64,000 bases of DNA from Euleptes europaea (lineage: Eukaryota > Chordata > Lepidosauria > Squamata > Sphaerodactylidae): positions 57,292,333 through 57,356,332 of the forward strand of contig NC_079312.1 in the NCBI RefSeq assembly GCF_029931775.1. The letters run 5' to 3'. A model generated the notes under the pieces. It did no database searches and was not told the origin of the DNA. It was given only the letters and a program-made list of their open reading frames with translations. Numbering within the stretch: position 1 is the stretch's first letter; each line of letters opens with the position of its first letter. Position numbers and translations under genes: made by a program. Shown piece by piece: positions 31,546 through 42,087 of this stretch.

Positions 31546-31984
31546 ATTAAATTAACATATACATACTTCATCAAACACAAATGGCTATTAACTATCTATG
31601 GCTATGACTATCCCTTATTGTTTTTCTTAATAGTCTTTTAATTTCAGGTCCATCTACTACATTAGAATGTTTAAAAACATATTTTAACTAAGGGTACGTT
31701 TGCCCCTACACTTTCAAGCAGTTTTATTCCACAGTAACTTCATCAGTAAAGAAAACTGCCAACTTTTCAGAAGGCTACGGTTGCTATGCTTTGACCAGCA
31801 GCTTCATTGGTAGGTATTACCAAGCGGTAACGCGTGTCACCATGCTATGGGAAGCATCACTTGCCAAGCTCTGCAGTTCAAGATGCTGTTAAAGGCACAA
31901 GAACACAGTGTATTTTTTCTGAATATTTGGAAACCCTCGTGTTAAAGTAATTTACTATTTGTTCTATCTGCATTTCTAACACAG

Positions 31985-32205
31985 CAACAGCCAGTGTGGT
32001 AAAGTGGTTGAACGAGGACAGTTCCTGTTGAACGCTCCCCTTTGCCTTGGAATTCACTAGGTATCCCTTGGGCCATCCACTCTCTCTCTCTTGCTCAGCT
32101 TAATTCATATTATACGGCTGCTGTGATGATAAAATAGAGGAAATGAACCACTATGTGTATACCATGTTCTTTGGAGGAAGGGGGAGATAAACATCCAATA
32201 TCTAT
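31985..32205 (+). repeat. CORE-type SINE, diverged
   Basis: CAGCCAGTGTGGTAAAGTGG (head), TTGGGCCATCCACTCTCTCT (core), GGGGGAGATAAACATCC (tail). Confidence 0.6.
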
Positions 32206-32427
32206 ACTCAGGTTACTCCTTGCTTAGACAATATAGAAGTGAAGTACTTTTAACTGCCATAGTAAATTATAGTTGTTAGGATGTATTCAGAGTTCTACAG
32301 TCATGATTGACACCCAAGGCATGCCATTAGTAAGCATGTGTGTGTGGTAGTTCTGAATATACTTAATTAATTTGTTGTTTGGGGTGAGATGTTTTGAGGG
32401 GGGATGATACAAACCACAAGCCAAAGC

Positions 32428-32545
32428 CCTTATGGTGGAAGAAATAAGCAGGAGACTTATGGCACCTTACAGAATAACATTTTATTCTAGCATAAGCTTC
32501 CGTGATCAAGAGCCTACTTCTTCAGAAGCAATGAGTGCCCCCTAA
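32428..32545 (+). repeat. Foldback-family fragment
   Basis: AGCAGGAGACTTATGGCACC, TAGCATAAGCTTCCGTGATC, ACTTCTTCAGAAGCAATGAG. Confidence 0.55.
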
Positions 32546-32948
32546 TTATGCAGACATTTTACACAGGAAGTATAAAGCAAAGAAACCGAAGGGCCAACAG
32601 GGGCCATGAAATGGAAGAAGTGCAAAGTGACGCTGAACTGAGTAAAATTCAAATCTAATCAACAAAGATACGGATTATAGAGAAGGGCTTCGTGGTATTT
32701 TGACACAAGACATTCCCCTTTTCCATATTGTTATCACTGTGGAGAATCATATTAATTCCTCTGACCCTCAGATTTGCGACCTTGAGATCAATTTTGGTTT
32801 CTTCTTTTTCCTTTCTCCACACTTAATGCAACTTTCCCAACTTCTCCAGGGGTCCCCTTTTTTCTCTTTGCATTACATGCTGAGAACCTAGTCTCTGCCC
32901 TCAGCTGCTGCAGTCTCCTCCTTGCTCCTCCTGCCGATCATTTGCAGC

Positions 32949-33377
32949 TAGGGTTATCAATCTCAAGGCAGGGCCCGGTGTTCTCTTAGAATTACAAGTG
33001 ACCTCCAGACTACAAAGATCAGTATCCCACAGGATTGGCAGGTTTGGAGGGCAGATTCTATAGTAGGGTTGCCAGGTCCCTCTTCACCACCAGCGGGAGG
33101 TTTTGGGGAAGGAGCCTGAGGAGGGCGGGGTTTGAGGAAGGGAGGGACTTCAATGTCATAGAGCCCAATTGCCAAAGTGGCCATTTTCTCCAGGTGAACT
33201 GATCTCTATCCGCTGGAGATCAGTTGTAATAGCAGGAGATCTCCAACCAATACCTGGAGGTTGGCAACTCTATTCTATAACATCACATCCCTGATGAGCT
33301 CCCTCCCCAAACTTTGCCCTCCCTAGGCAACAGCCCCAAATCACCAGGAATTTCTCAAGACAAAGTTGGCAACTCTA
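32949..33377 (+). mobile_element. Older MITE (TCCAGACTACA type) hosting a younger one
   Basis: Starts TAGGGTTATCAATCTC and ends GTTGGCAACTCTA. Of the second subfamily (CTCCAGACTACAAAGATCAG). It is interrupted at 33064..33272 by a copy of the first subfamily, after which ATCACATCCCTGATGAGCTC resumes exactly. Confidence 0.82.
33064..33272 (-). mobile_element. Nested TAGGGTTGCCA MITE with 8-bp TSD
   Basis: Flanked by TTCTATAG (33056-33063) and TTCTATAA (33273-33280). Starts TAGGGTTGCCAGGTCCCTCT and ends GGTTGGCAACTCTA. Length 209 bp. Confidence 0.9.
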
Positions 33378-34027
33378 TAAAATTCCAACCTCCTCTGTTG
33401 TGGTCTCTCCTTATGTGTTTTTGGGGTGCATTTGCATTAATTATTTTGTTAATGGAGTTGAATGGTGCACTTCAATCTCTTAGCTGCGGTCTGGTCTCAT
33501 GCCGAATTTCCCTATGTTTTCCCCATTTTCTGCAATGATAGTCTCTGCACTTAACATCTTTGTGCCAATTCCTGGATAAGGCCTAGACTGTATCTTCTAT
33601 CAATTATGTAGTTGTTACTGCCACGGTTATGAATTAATATCCCCATTATACCCCAAGCAAAAGCCTGACAATGATGTTTGCTCTCTCTGCACAGCCACAG
33701 GCTGGGACTCAAACCGCAGGGAGCAAAAATGCTCAGCTGAGAGCTGCATTCGTATATCAAGGAAGCTGTCTATTTGCTAAGTAAACCGTACTGAGGTTAC
33801 GTCTGGCCATCCACTTACCTACTCACCTCAAAAGGCCCCCAGCTGTGAATTCAACATATTTGTGTGGATGAAGCAGACACAACTGTCAAATAATGCACAA
33901 ATGTTTTTTTTGTTTTTGTTTTTCAGATTGAAAATGGATTGTCAGTTGAGTGTGATATTTGGAGGGCTTCTGTCCTCTTGTTTTGCCAAAAAACATAAAG
34001 AATTTAGCTAGGTCACCATGCTATAAG

Positions 34028-34330
34028 AAGAGGAGTTGGTTGTTATATGCCAACGTTCTCTACCACTTAAGGAAGAATCAAAGTGGCTTACAATCTCCTT
34101 CCCTTCCCCTCCCCACAACAGACACCCTGTGAGGTAGGTGGGGCTGAGAGAGCTCTAAGAGAACTGTGACCAGCTCAAGCTCACCCAGCTGGCTTCATGC
34201 CTAGGATTGGGGAAACAAATCCAGTTCACCAGATTAGTGTCTGCCGCTCATGTGGAGGAGTGAGTAATCAAACCCGGTTCGCCAGATCAGAGTCCACCGC
34301 ACCGCTCTTAACCACTTCACCACGCTACAC
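34028..34330 (-). repeat. CORE-type SINE with internal duplication
   Basis: TCTACCACTTAAGGAAGAAT, CCCTGTGAGGTAGGTGGGGC, then two head-like blocks (CAGTTCACCAGATTAGTGTC and CGGTTCGCCAGATCAGAGTC). The doubled head is also seen in the copy at 38055..38338, so it is a subfamily feature. Confidence 0.82.
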
Positions 34331-34675
34331 CAAGCACATTTATGAAACTTAGGGTGAGTCAGGTTGTTTGGAATGCCACATGGTTGGTCAACAGGTGATG
34401 AGGAAGTACTTAACCAAAGCCCTTGAAGAGTTTCTGCTAGTCAGAGAAGTCAATATTGTTGGCCTCAGTAGTCTGGCTTGGTACAGGGCAGCTTCATGTT
34501 TTCCAAATGTTTGGGACATAGTATCCTGAAGACAATGGGAAAGGGAAATAAGCAGCTTTGGGTTTGTCATCATATTAGGTTATTTCAGTCAGAACTGGAT
34601 GATTATGCAATGAACCAGTTCTGGGTAGCAATCTTATTAGGGGTGTCGGTGAAACAAATTGAAATAGGCAGCACT

Positions 34676-34884
34676 TAGGGTTGCCAGGTCCCTCTTCGCA
34701 ACCGGCAGGAGTTTTTTGGAGTGGAGTGGAGCCTGAAGAGGGCGGGGTTTGGGGAGGGACTTCCCTGCCATAGAGTCCAATGGCCAAAGTGGCCATTTTC
34801 TCCAGGTGAACTGATCTCTATCATTTGGAGATCAGTTGTAATAGCAGGTGATCTCCAGCTAGTACCTGGAGGCTGGCAACCCTA
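34676..34884 (-). mobile_element. TAGGGTTGCCA hAT-type MITE, 8-bp TSD
   Basis: Flanked by GCAGCACT (34668-34675) and GCAGTACT (34885-34892). Starts TAGGGTTGCCAGGTCCCTCT and ends CTGGCAACCCTA. Length 209 bp. Confidence 0.9.
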
Positions 34885-34904
34885 GCAGTACTGGAATAAA
34901 TTAT

Positions 34905-34932
34905 TTAGTATAAGGCAGCTTCATATGTTCAC
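34905..34932 (+). repeat. tRNA-SINE 3' end scrap
   Basis: TATAAGGCAGCTTCATATGT just before a full copy of the same family; probably the remnant of an adjacent insertion. Confidence 0.6.
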
Positions 34933-34950
34933 CATTACATCCCACAGTAC

Positions 34951-35163
34951 ATCCCGTGGCTCAGTGGTAGAGCCTCTGCTTGGCATGCAGAAGGTCCCAG
35001 GTTCAATCCCTGGCATCTCCAGTTAAAGGGACTAGGCAAGTAGGTGATGTGAAAGACCTTTCTCTGCCTGAGACCCTGGAGAGCCGCTGCCGGTCTGAGT
35101 AGACAATACTGACTTTGATGGACCAAGGGTCTGATTCAGTAGAAGGCAGCTTCATGTGTTCAT
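34951..35163 (+). repeat. tRNA-derived SINE, best copy
   Basis: Box A-like GTGGCTCAGTGGTAGAGC, box B-like GGTTCAATCCC, body CTCCAGTTAAAGGGACTAGG and GGAGAGCCGCTGCCGGTCTG, end AAGGCAGCTTCATGTGTTCA. Confidence 0.9.
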
Positions 35164-36795
35164 GCGGATTTCAAAATCTAGGCATACCTCCACAGAAGAA
35201 GGTACATAGCTACATTTTGTATTTAACAGCTGTATAAGTATTTTCCCACAATATGGGCGAAGAAAGCAACTTTTGTGCTGTTATGGCAAGGAGAGCTGCT
35301 TTAAACGTGGCATGATAGTCCTGCTTACTTAACAGGAAGCAAAGTTTAGCCAAATAATTCCTTTCAGCCATTAACTGGCACAATCCCCCTCCCCCATCTA
35401 TTATACATGAAGTGAAACATCCCAGTCAATACTCTGAGATGTTTATGACAGATCTTTATCCAGTTTTGCTATAGACTTTGAGTATGGTTCCAGTTGCTTA
35501 CAATGCTTTCTTTTTAAGCCTTTGATTGGCATAATACAAATACTATTTTCTTCTGAGGAACTTCTCTCAATTCACTTATATAATGTCTTGCACAAGGGGG
35601 TCATTTATTTATGCCTGAACCTGAACTTGCTGGTGTCAGACACTTAAGGGTTGTTTCAAAAGCAAGTACTTGACCCTTGTCTCTAAATCCCCAGGATCTG
35701 GTAAAACTGTTTTGCTACAGAACAGCAGACTGGCTTGTGAACAGAGTAACTCCTCTGAGCTCACGCAGGATATCTTCTCACAAGAGCTCTGGTTTGAATA
35801 ATATGTTAGTATGCTTTTTTTTTTAAAGTAGCAGTGCAGTTGGCTCCAGCTATCACAAATATGTGGTCTAGCTTTGTGTTCCTTTTGTTCAGCCATTTGG
35901 AAAGTTTAAAATTGAAAGAAGCTGACAGGAAGCACTCTTGCTGAGGCTCAATAAAGCTGCTCGACCATTCAAGGTCAGTGTCATCTTGAGTCTAGCAGAA
36001 GCTGATATCTGATGCAACACAAATGTTCTTAGATGGGGTAGGTTCCATGGGATAGCACTGGGGATAGGTTGAAAACATTTTTGCTTGTATCAGTGGCCTT
36101 TTCTGCACACATCATTTACCCAAAATATTCCATGTGGTCGATCTGCGAGGCTTGGAATCGTATTCTACGAATTTTGTCCGCACGCTTCCCTTTGCAATGT
36201 TGTTTTCTCTTTTCCTAGATTAGTGTTATCCTGATTGCACTTTCCCCTAAATGTTATGTTTTCTGATGAGGAGCATCATGTTATTCATGCCTTGGAGGAG
36301 GATCGCACTGGACACGCCCCCCCCTAATTTTGTATTGTTTTGCACATGCGCTGTAGAAATGGTGGGAAAGCTTGCACAAAATGGATGCCCTACACCAAAG
36401 CACAATCCACGATTAGGGACATCTGCACGCACCTCCCAAAAACAAGTAGAGTCCCAGCGCGTTTGTCTAGTTTGCTTTGCACTCAAGCACCAGAGAGATC
36501 CCAATAACACTGGCTTCAGCTACAAAGAAGGGGGAGGGATGTTCAAATTTAGTCATTTTCAGAAGGGTAGCTTTCTCCTCTCATTTCAATTTGTGAAAGT
36601 ACAGCCTTCCCTTTTGCCAAGCTTTCAGTGCGTGTTACTGGCCATATCCCCCCCCTTTTGTTTCAAAATCCTATTTGAGCAGCTAAATTTTAATGATACA
36701 GGAAAAATGGCAGAGTGCTTGAAACATTTCACAAGGAGAGCAGGATACGACCCCCTCCCTTTCCCCTACCCTCCACCTTCTTATTTTTTAATGTT
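35164..36795. other. Intergenic, nothing named
   Basis: No gene. The sequence between 36090 and 36500 has a DNA-transposon flavour (CTTTTCTGCACACATC near 36098), but no matching end could be fixed. The 186-codon open frame at 36251-36811 has no family resemblance. Confidence 0.4.
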
Positions 36796-36861
36796 CAGAT
36801 TAACAATTTAACATTGGATTGAATGGGCGATAGAGCAATCCAGTGTTAAATCGCTAATCTG
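36796..36861. repeat. Short inverted repeat (hairpin)
   Basis: Arms of 26 bp (36796-36821 starting CAGATTAACAATTTAAC; 36836-36861 ending GCTAATCTG) with 3 mismatches and a 14-bp loop. It could be the centre of an unrecognised foldback MITE. Confidence 0.7.
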
Positions 36862-37171
36862 ACCCCTTGTCAAAAAATTTAACAAATTAGGGAGGGGAAT
36901 GGGTGGAAGGAGGGGAAGGGAAGGAAGACAAGCAAAACAGTGGGTGTGAACAAGAGAAGGGTGTTTGGTGGGGCAGAGACATGAAGAACGTTTTAGGAAG
37001 TTCACATGCTGGAGTATAGCTAGCTCGGAAATGGAGGAAAAATAACATTGAGGTAAAAGTGGTCAAGAAAACCATGAAGATAAACTGGAAAACGTTTCCA
37101 ACACCAAACGGGGGGGGGGAGTGTGGACAGGAAAAAAAACAAAACAAATGTAGCTTTTGATGGCATTAAAC

Positions 37172-37381
37172 TAGGATTGCCAACCTCCAGGTAATTAGCT
37201 GGAGATCTCCTGCTATTACAACTGATCTTTGGCCGATAGAGATCAGATCACCTGGAGAAAATGGCCGCTTTGGCAACTGGACTCTATGGCAGTGAAGTCC
37301 CTCCCCTCCCCAAACCCTGCCCTCCTCAGGCTCTGCCCCCAAAACCTCCCACTGGTGGCGAAGAGGGACCTGGCAACCGTA
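37172..37381 (+). mobile_element. TAGGGTTGCCA hAT-type MITE
   Basis: Starts TAGGATTGCCAACCTCCAGG and ends CTGGCAACCGTA; flanks CATTAAAC and AATGAAAC agree at 6 of 8 positions, an aged target duplication. Confidence 0.88.
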
Positions 37382-37617
37382 AATGAAACGCTGTAAACCG
37401 TTTGTGCGGAAATCCCAGTTGATAGACATTTACAAACAGATATGGATTATGATCCAACTGGGATCAATAAATGTAAGGAGGAGGTTACATGAGAATGGAT
37501 CCAGCTGGGACTATGCATGATTATCATACCACCAACCTGCAGTTCAATGCAATGTACCTCTAACAGAGCTGAATCATACAATAGTTCTGAAAGTATAGAC
37601 TAGCTCTTAGAGCCAAT

Positions 37618-38413
37618 TCACATGAAGTAATTTATATTGGGCATTTTCATCGAGCTATTCACTGCAACTTCAAGATCACTTTTCCTCTCTGACTTGGCCT
37701 GTTTAGACCTTATCAGCATAAATTTAAAGTTAGGATATTTTGTTCCAGTGTGCATCACCTTACACTTGCCAGCAATGAACTTCATTTGCTGTGTTGTCAC
37801 CCGCTCACCCAGTTTAGAGAGATCTTCCTGTTATGCTTCACAGTATACCTTGGTTTTCACTATCCTGAATAATTTCCCATGTGAACTTGGTGACTTTATT
37901 GCTCATCCCCAATTCCCAATCATTTATGAATAGCACCAGTCCTGATCTCAGTCCTTATGGGACCCCACTGATCACCACCATCCACTGTGAGAACTGTCCA
38001 TTTATTCCTACTCTCTGTTATTTAGCCAATTTTTAATCCATAAAAGGACCTTATTGGAGCGGTGGACTCTGATCTGGAGAACTGAGTTTGATTCCCCACT
38101 CCTCCACATGAGCAGCGGAGGCTAATCTGGTGAACTGGATTTGTTTCCCCACTCCCTCACACGAAGCCAGCTGGATGGCTTTGGGCTAGGCACAGCTCTC
38201 TCAGCCCCACCTACCTCACAGGGTGTCTGTTGTGGGGAGGGGAAGGGAAGGTGACTGTAAGCTGGTTTAAGTCTCCCTTAAGTGGTAGAAAAAGTCGGCA
38301 TATAAAAAACCAGCTCTTCTTCTTCTTCTCTCTTTCTCTTACCCCATGACTGCAAAATTTACTCAGTAATATTTGGTGAGGTGCCTTGTTTTTAATACCT
38401 TTGACTAAGACCA
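37618..38413 (-). repeat. CR1 LINE fragment, interrupted by a SINE
   Basis: On the reverse strand this is CR1. Visible words are CACTTGCCAGCAATGAACTT, CCTTATGGGACCCCACTGAT, AGAACTGTCCATTTATTCCT and, after the SINE at 38055..38338, CAGTAATATTTGGTGAGG. Decayed, with no usable reading frame. Confidence 0.75.
38055..38338 (+). repeat. CORE-type SINE with (CTT)n tail
   Basis: Head GGTGGACTCTGATCTGGAGA repeated once as GGCTAATCTGGTGAACTGGA, core CTCTCTCAGCCCCACCTACC, end AAGTCGGCATATAAAAAACC then TTCTTCTTCTTC. Inserted into the CR1 fragment. Confidence 0.88.
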
Positions 38414-38489
38414 ACTAAAATAACATGTCATTGTGCAAAATTAAACACTTAATCGGTTTGATTGTAACAAAGCAAGAACATAACAAATT

Positions 38490-38727
38490 ATGTATTTATT
38501 TGATATAACCCATTTCTACTCTGCCTTTCTCTCCAATGGGGACCCAAAGCATTTTGACATCATTATCCTCTCCCCCATTTTATCCTCACAACTACCCCGT
38601 GAGGTAGGCTAGGCTGAGAGAGTGCGATTGGCCCAAGGTCACCCAGCAAGCTTCCATGGCATGAGTAGGGATTTGAACCCAGGTCTCCCAGATTCTAGTC
38701 CAACACTCTTAACCACTGCACGGATCT
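38490..38727 (-). repeat. CORE-type SINE, full length
   Basis: TTCTACTCTGCCTTTCTCTC, GGGACCCAAAGCATTTTGAC, CCCGTGAGGTAGGCTAGGCT, CAAGGTCACCCAGCAAGCTT, head ACTCTTAACCACTGCAC; reverse strand. Confidence 0.88.
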
Positions 38728-38799
38728 GGCATCCACAAGCCTATTATACCCCTCAAAGAACTCCATTTTTATCAATATAGTTTCAGAGAGTGGTCTGTT

Positions 38800-39199
38800 G
38801 GGTCTGCAGTAGAACAGCTACATTTAAGTCCAGTAGCATCTTAGAGGCCTTGACCTGCATGGCCCAGGCTAGCCTGATCTCAGTCAGATCTCAGAAGCTA
38901 AGCAGGGTCAGCCCTGGTTAGCATTTGGATGGGAGACCACCAAGGAATACCAGGGTTGCTGAGCAGAGAAAGGCACTGGCAAACCACCTCTGTTAGTCTC
39001 TTGCCATGAAAACCCCAAAAAGGGGTTGCCATAAGTCGGCTGCGACTAGACTGCACTTTACACACACACACAGCATCTTAGAGACCAACAAGCTTTTTGG
39101 GATGTGAGCTTTCGAGAGTCAAAGCTCCCTTACCTGATGAAGGAAGCTTTGAATCTCGAAAGCTTATACCTCGAACATTTTGGTGCTACTGGAATCTAG
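38800..39199 (+). mobile_element. Foldback repeat split by a 5S SINE
   Basis: The left piece ends AGTCCAGTAGCATCTTAGAG (to 38846); the right piece runs from 39072 (GAGACCAACAAGCTTTTTGG) to the mirrored TATACCTCGAACATTTTGGT. The interruption is the 5S SINE at 38847..39071. Confidence 0.75.
38847..39071 (+). repeat. 5S rRNA-derived SINE, full length, 12-bp TSD
   Basis: 5S-derived head with AGAAGCTAAGCAGGGTCAGC and ATTTGGATGGGAGACCACC (pol III internal control region words). Then GGCAAACCACCTCTGTTAGT, GGGGTTGCCATAAGTCGGCT and a (CA)n tail. Flanked by AGCATCTTAGAG on both sides (38835-38846 and 39072-39083), the mark of LINE-driven insertion. Confidence 0.93.
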
Positions 39200-39633
39200 C
39201 GATATTTATCATTATGTCCTTCCTTTGGTGTCATAAAAGTGCACTTATACAGATGACTAAAAAGCACAAGTATTTACATTTGTTAAAATTAACGAACTGG
39301 CTTAGAGCCAGATGATTAATCAACTAAAATATTTAATGCCCTGTGATTACTGCTACTTCCCCTATTCTAGGGCTGATCTTTGGCACTGGAAATATGCTAT
39401 GGGGCTCAGTACTTTCCCAGCAAAAGTAAAGCTTTGGGTTCGTGAATCCAAATGGGCATTTTGTGCACACAAACATCAGCCACTTTGTCCCAAAGTCCGA
39501 CAGTTAAGAAACGAGGCGCTTTTGCAAAATTACATTCACAGAATATCAGGACCGCTGGCCAGGCCGAGAGAGCCACCGCGCCGTGTCATCTACGAGGGCC
39601 TCCTTGGGTGCTGCCCAAGCACAGTGACTGTGC

Positions 39634-39818
39634 AGCCATTTATTCATGGAAGGTTTTGCACTGGGTTTGCCACTCTATAGATGCACATTTTACCCATCCG
39701 AATTCTCAAAACTCTGCACGGGGCTCATTGTTGAGTTTTGAAAATATGGACGGGGTGGGTGGGAAAGTGCATCTAAAGAGTGGCAAATCCAAGGCAAAAC
39801 CTCCCATGCATAAATGGC
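39634..39818. mobile_element. CCATTTATGCA palindromic MITE
   Basis: GCCATTTATTCATGGAAGGT at the left is mirrored by CTCCCATGCATAAATGGC at the right. The middle also folds (CCGAATTCTCAAAACT against GAGTTTTGAAAAT). Same family as 59929..60079 and the half copy at 14067-14107. It abuts the CpG island. Confidence 0.8.
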
Positions 39819-40646
39819 ATGCGTGTCACGTTTCGCATCGCCCTCCCGGCAGGTTGAGGAGTGAATGGGGGCGGGGAGCGCAGGTGCGACGTCTCTCTCT
39901 AGGACCCCGGTGGAAGCTGCAGCCGGGCAGTGGCCGGAATGCAGACCACACTGCGCAATGCATGCGCTTTAGAAATTCAGCATCTTGGAAACCGGGGAGA
40001 TCCTCAGCAGCCAGAGACACCGGAGAGGGGCGTGGAGGAGAAGGGGGGGCTGCCTGCAGAAGCGTCAGGGAAACGAGTCAAAGCTATTGGAGCCGCCGAT
40101 GCAGAAACACCCTTCCTTTTTTGCACGCCCCTGATACCCTTTCCCCCCTTTTATTGCACCCCGGGGCTTCACCTTCCCCCCCAGGAAAAGAAGCGAGGAG
40201 TCTGCAAGGGAGGCGAGCGACTCTGGGCAGCAGCCGGCAGACCCGAGCAGCATCTCCTTGCCGGGTGGATGCTGCTTGTGCCAGCTGGCTTTGACTGGAG
40301 CCGTTCATACATTGATCGAGCAATATAGGAGCCATCTCTCTTCCCTTCTTCTCCCTCCCCCCTCCCCAATTTACCCCCCCCCCAAGCTTGCACTGGTTTG
40401 AAAGTAAGGATCAGCGAGCCTGAAGGGAGGGAGGGGAGGACGGGCCAGAAGAGAGGGAACTGCGAGGAAACTTGCAACTCACGGGGGGGGGGTTGGAGGA
40501 CGGGGCGATGCATTCGGACCCAGAGCTGCTGCAGCAGGGGGGAGAGGTCTGTTCCGTTGCCAGAGGGCGCAGAGCTCTGCGGGTGGTGGCAGCACAAACC
40601 GGGTCCGACTGAAGGCGAAGGAGGAAGTGCAGGAAGGGGGGGCATC

Positions 40647-40692
40647 ATGAAGCTGTTGCTGCGCCGGGCGCCGGAGGTGCTTTTGGCCGGGG
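40647..40692 (+). CDS. PODXL2: Candidate first coding exon of PODXL2
   Basis: ATG in fair context (GGCATCATGA), then MKLLLRRAPEVLLAG and a strong donor (GGGGTGAGTG), ending in phase 1. The leucine-rich, basic start fits the beginning of a signal peptide. PODXL2 (endoglycan) is a type I sialomucin with an N-terminal signal, and the human protein also begins with a short basic/leucine-rich leader. Exon 2 was not recognised downstream, so the remainder presumably lies beyond the window. It could instead be a different gene's first exon. Confidence 0.5.
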
Positions 40693-40980
40693 GTGAGTGC
40701 CTTTCTCTCTTTGGATGGCTTTTCCAAGAAACACGCAGACTAGGATTTCGGTGCGCGGGTTTCGGTACGAAGTGGGAGATCTGGGGCGGCTGGACAAAGA
40801 AGGTGGGATTTAAGCCTTCCTTCAGCATGTGGGTTTGGGGAGAGAATCATACTGAGATTCCGGCTGAACAGATTGCGGGGGCTTTTTGGGGGGGGGTCTG
40901 ATCCGGAGCAGCTAGATGGCCCCCGAGGGTCGATCTGCTTCGGGGCACGTCTCCGAAGGCAGGTTGGTTTCTGGAGACGG

Positions 40981-41236
40981 GGGGCGAAAACGCGCGGTCG
41001 CTTGAGCCTCCTTTCTTCCCTGTTCCAGCCAGGATTCAGCCCGGATCGAACGCACGTGCGTTCGATCCTGGCTGAAGCCTGGCTGGAACGTTCGTGCGTT
41101 CGATCCTGGCTGAATCCTGGCTGGAACGTTCGTGCGTTCGATCCTGGCTGCTGGAACGTCCGTGCGCTCGATCCTGGCTGAATCCTGGCTGGAACAGGGA
41201 AGAAAGGAGGCTCAAGCGACCGCGCGTTTTCGCCCC
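40981..41236. repeat. Perfect 61-bp inverted repeat around 38-bp tandem repeat
   Basis: 40981-41041 and 41176-41236 are exact reverse complements (61 of 61; left arm starts GGGGCGAAAACGCGCGGTCG). The 134-bp middle holds four CGTGCG-starting units (41055, 41093, 41131, 41161; spacing 38, 38, 30). The first sits in a perfect 26-bp palindrome (41043-41068). It lies 290 bp after the candidate exon, inside the CpG island. Confidence 0.95.
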
Positions 41237-41835
41237 GGGGAGTACAGAAGAGGAATCGAAGCCCTTTCCCCGAAGCTGGCCTTCCCCCCCACCAGGAGGG
41301 CTGGAGCGTCGGGAAGGGGGGCGCGGCGGTGCCGGCAGGGCTCACGCGGCATCCTTGCAGCCTCTTTCATGTCACCGGTGGGAGGGTCCGCGCTGGGGAG
41401 GAGGGTCCTGCTCACTTGGCCATTTTGTTTCCAGCAGCTGTGTTTAAAAAGGGGACCCCCGGAGAAAAGAGGGCTGCTTGTTTTCCTTGCGGGCTTTGCT
41501 AACTTGCCAAGTCATCCTCCTTGCACGACATTTTTATTTCTCTTCCCTGCCCACCGGCGACCCTCTTTGGTTTCTTCTAGGCTCACATCCCCTTAGTAGG
41601 GTTCAGGTAGTTAAAGACATCTTTAAAAGAAAATTACAATAATAATGTAGATTTCCATTATTTAGATTGTCATTCAAAAGGTAACCTACGTTTTATGTTT
41701 TGTTAACACCTTTTGATCCAGTCAAGGCGGTCTCTTCTTAAAAAGAAAGTTGCTGGCAGCGTGTAATACTACAGAATGCTTAACTTGGTGAATACTGCTT
41801 GGTGACAGTAGCCCTGTGAGGGAGCTCACCATATG

Positions 41836-41860
41836 TGTGTGTGTGTGTGTGTGTGTGTGT
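41836..41860. repeat. (GT)n microsatellite
   Basis: About 12 GT units directly upstream of a 5S SINE. Confidence 0.9.
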
Positions 41861-41868
41861 ATCACTAT

Positions 41869-42078
41869 GCCCTGACCTGGATGGCCCAGGCTAGCCTGAT
41901 CTCCTCAGATCTCAGAAGCTAAGCAGGGTCAGCCCTGGTTAGTATTTGGATGGGAGACCACCAAGGAATACCAGGGTTGCTGTGCAGAGGAAGGCACTGG
42001 CAAACCACCTCTGTTAGTCTCTTGCCATGAAAACCCCAAAGTTGGCTGCAACTTGACGGCACTTTACACACACATACA
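41869..42078 (+). repeat. 5S rRNA-derived SINE, full length
   Basis: AGAAGCTAAGCAGGGTCAGC, TATTTGGATGGGAGACCACC, GGCAAACCACCTCTGTTAGT and a (CA)n tail. Flanked by TATCACTAT (41860-41868) and TATCATTAT (42079-42087). Confidence 0.92.
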
Positions 42079-42087
42079 TATCATTAT

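Larger units (their letters stand above)
39825..41420 (+). promoter_or_regulatory. PODXL2: CpG island, likely PODXL2 promoter
   Basis: About 1.6 kb of GC- and CpG-rich sequence in otherwise AT-moderate DNA, with a GC box (39867-39876), purine-rich tracts and poly-G/C runs. It surrounds the short coding exon at 40647. Assignment to PODXL2 rests on gene order (MCM2 then PODXL2, same strand, in mammals), not on protein similarity. Confidence 0.6.

Noticed and set aside
34951-35163. Possible tRNA gene
   Set aside because: Box A and B are present but no cloverleaf or anticodon arm closes, and the sequence is repeated with a long non-tRNA body.
36251-36811. 186-codon plus-strand open frame
   Set aside because: No recognisable domain, no splice context and no CpG promoter.
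36090-37400. A ~1.3-kb DNA transposon with TTTTCTGCACA-like ends
   Set aside because: The proposed right end (TTTGTGCGGAAAT near 37400) matches only weakly, and a younger MITE lies between; ends and target duplication cannot be fixed.
38847-39071. Possible 5S rRNA gene
   Set aside because: Only about 80 bp of 5S-like sequence, diverged and followed by SINE body, CA tail and target duplication: a 5S-derived SINE.
39452-40294. 280-codon plus-strand open frame before the CpG island
   Set aside because: It spans a palindromic MITE and CpG-rich 5' sequence. The low stop density is explained by GC content, and there is no domain.
41055-41175. CRISPR-like array (regularly spaced repeats)
   Set aside because: A eukaryotic minisatellite with contiguous units, no spacers and no cas genes.
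40740-41345. Reverse-strand 201-codon frame with repeated peptides
   Set aside because: The peptide repeats are the DNA tandem repeat and inverted repeat read through in frame; no signal of a coding gene.
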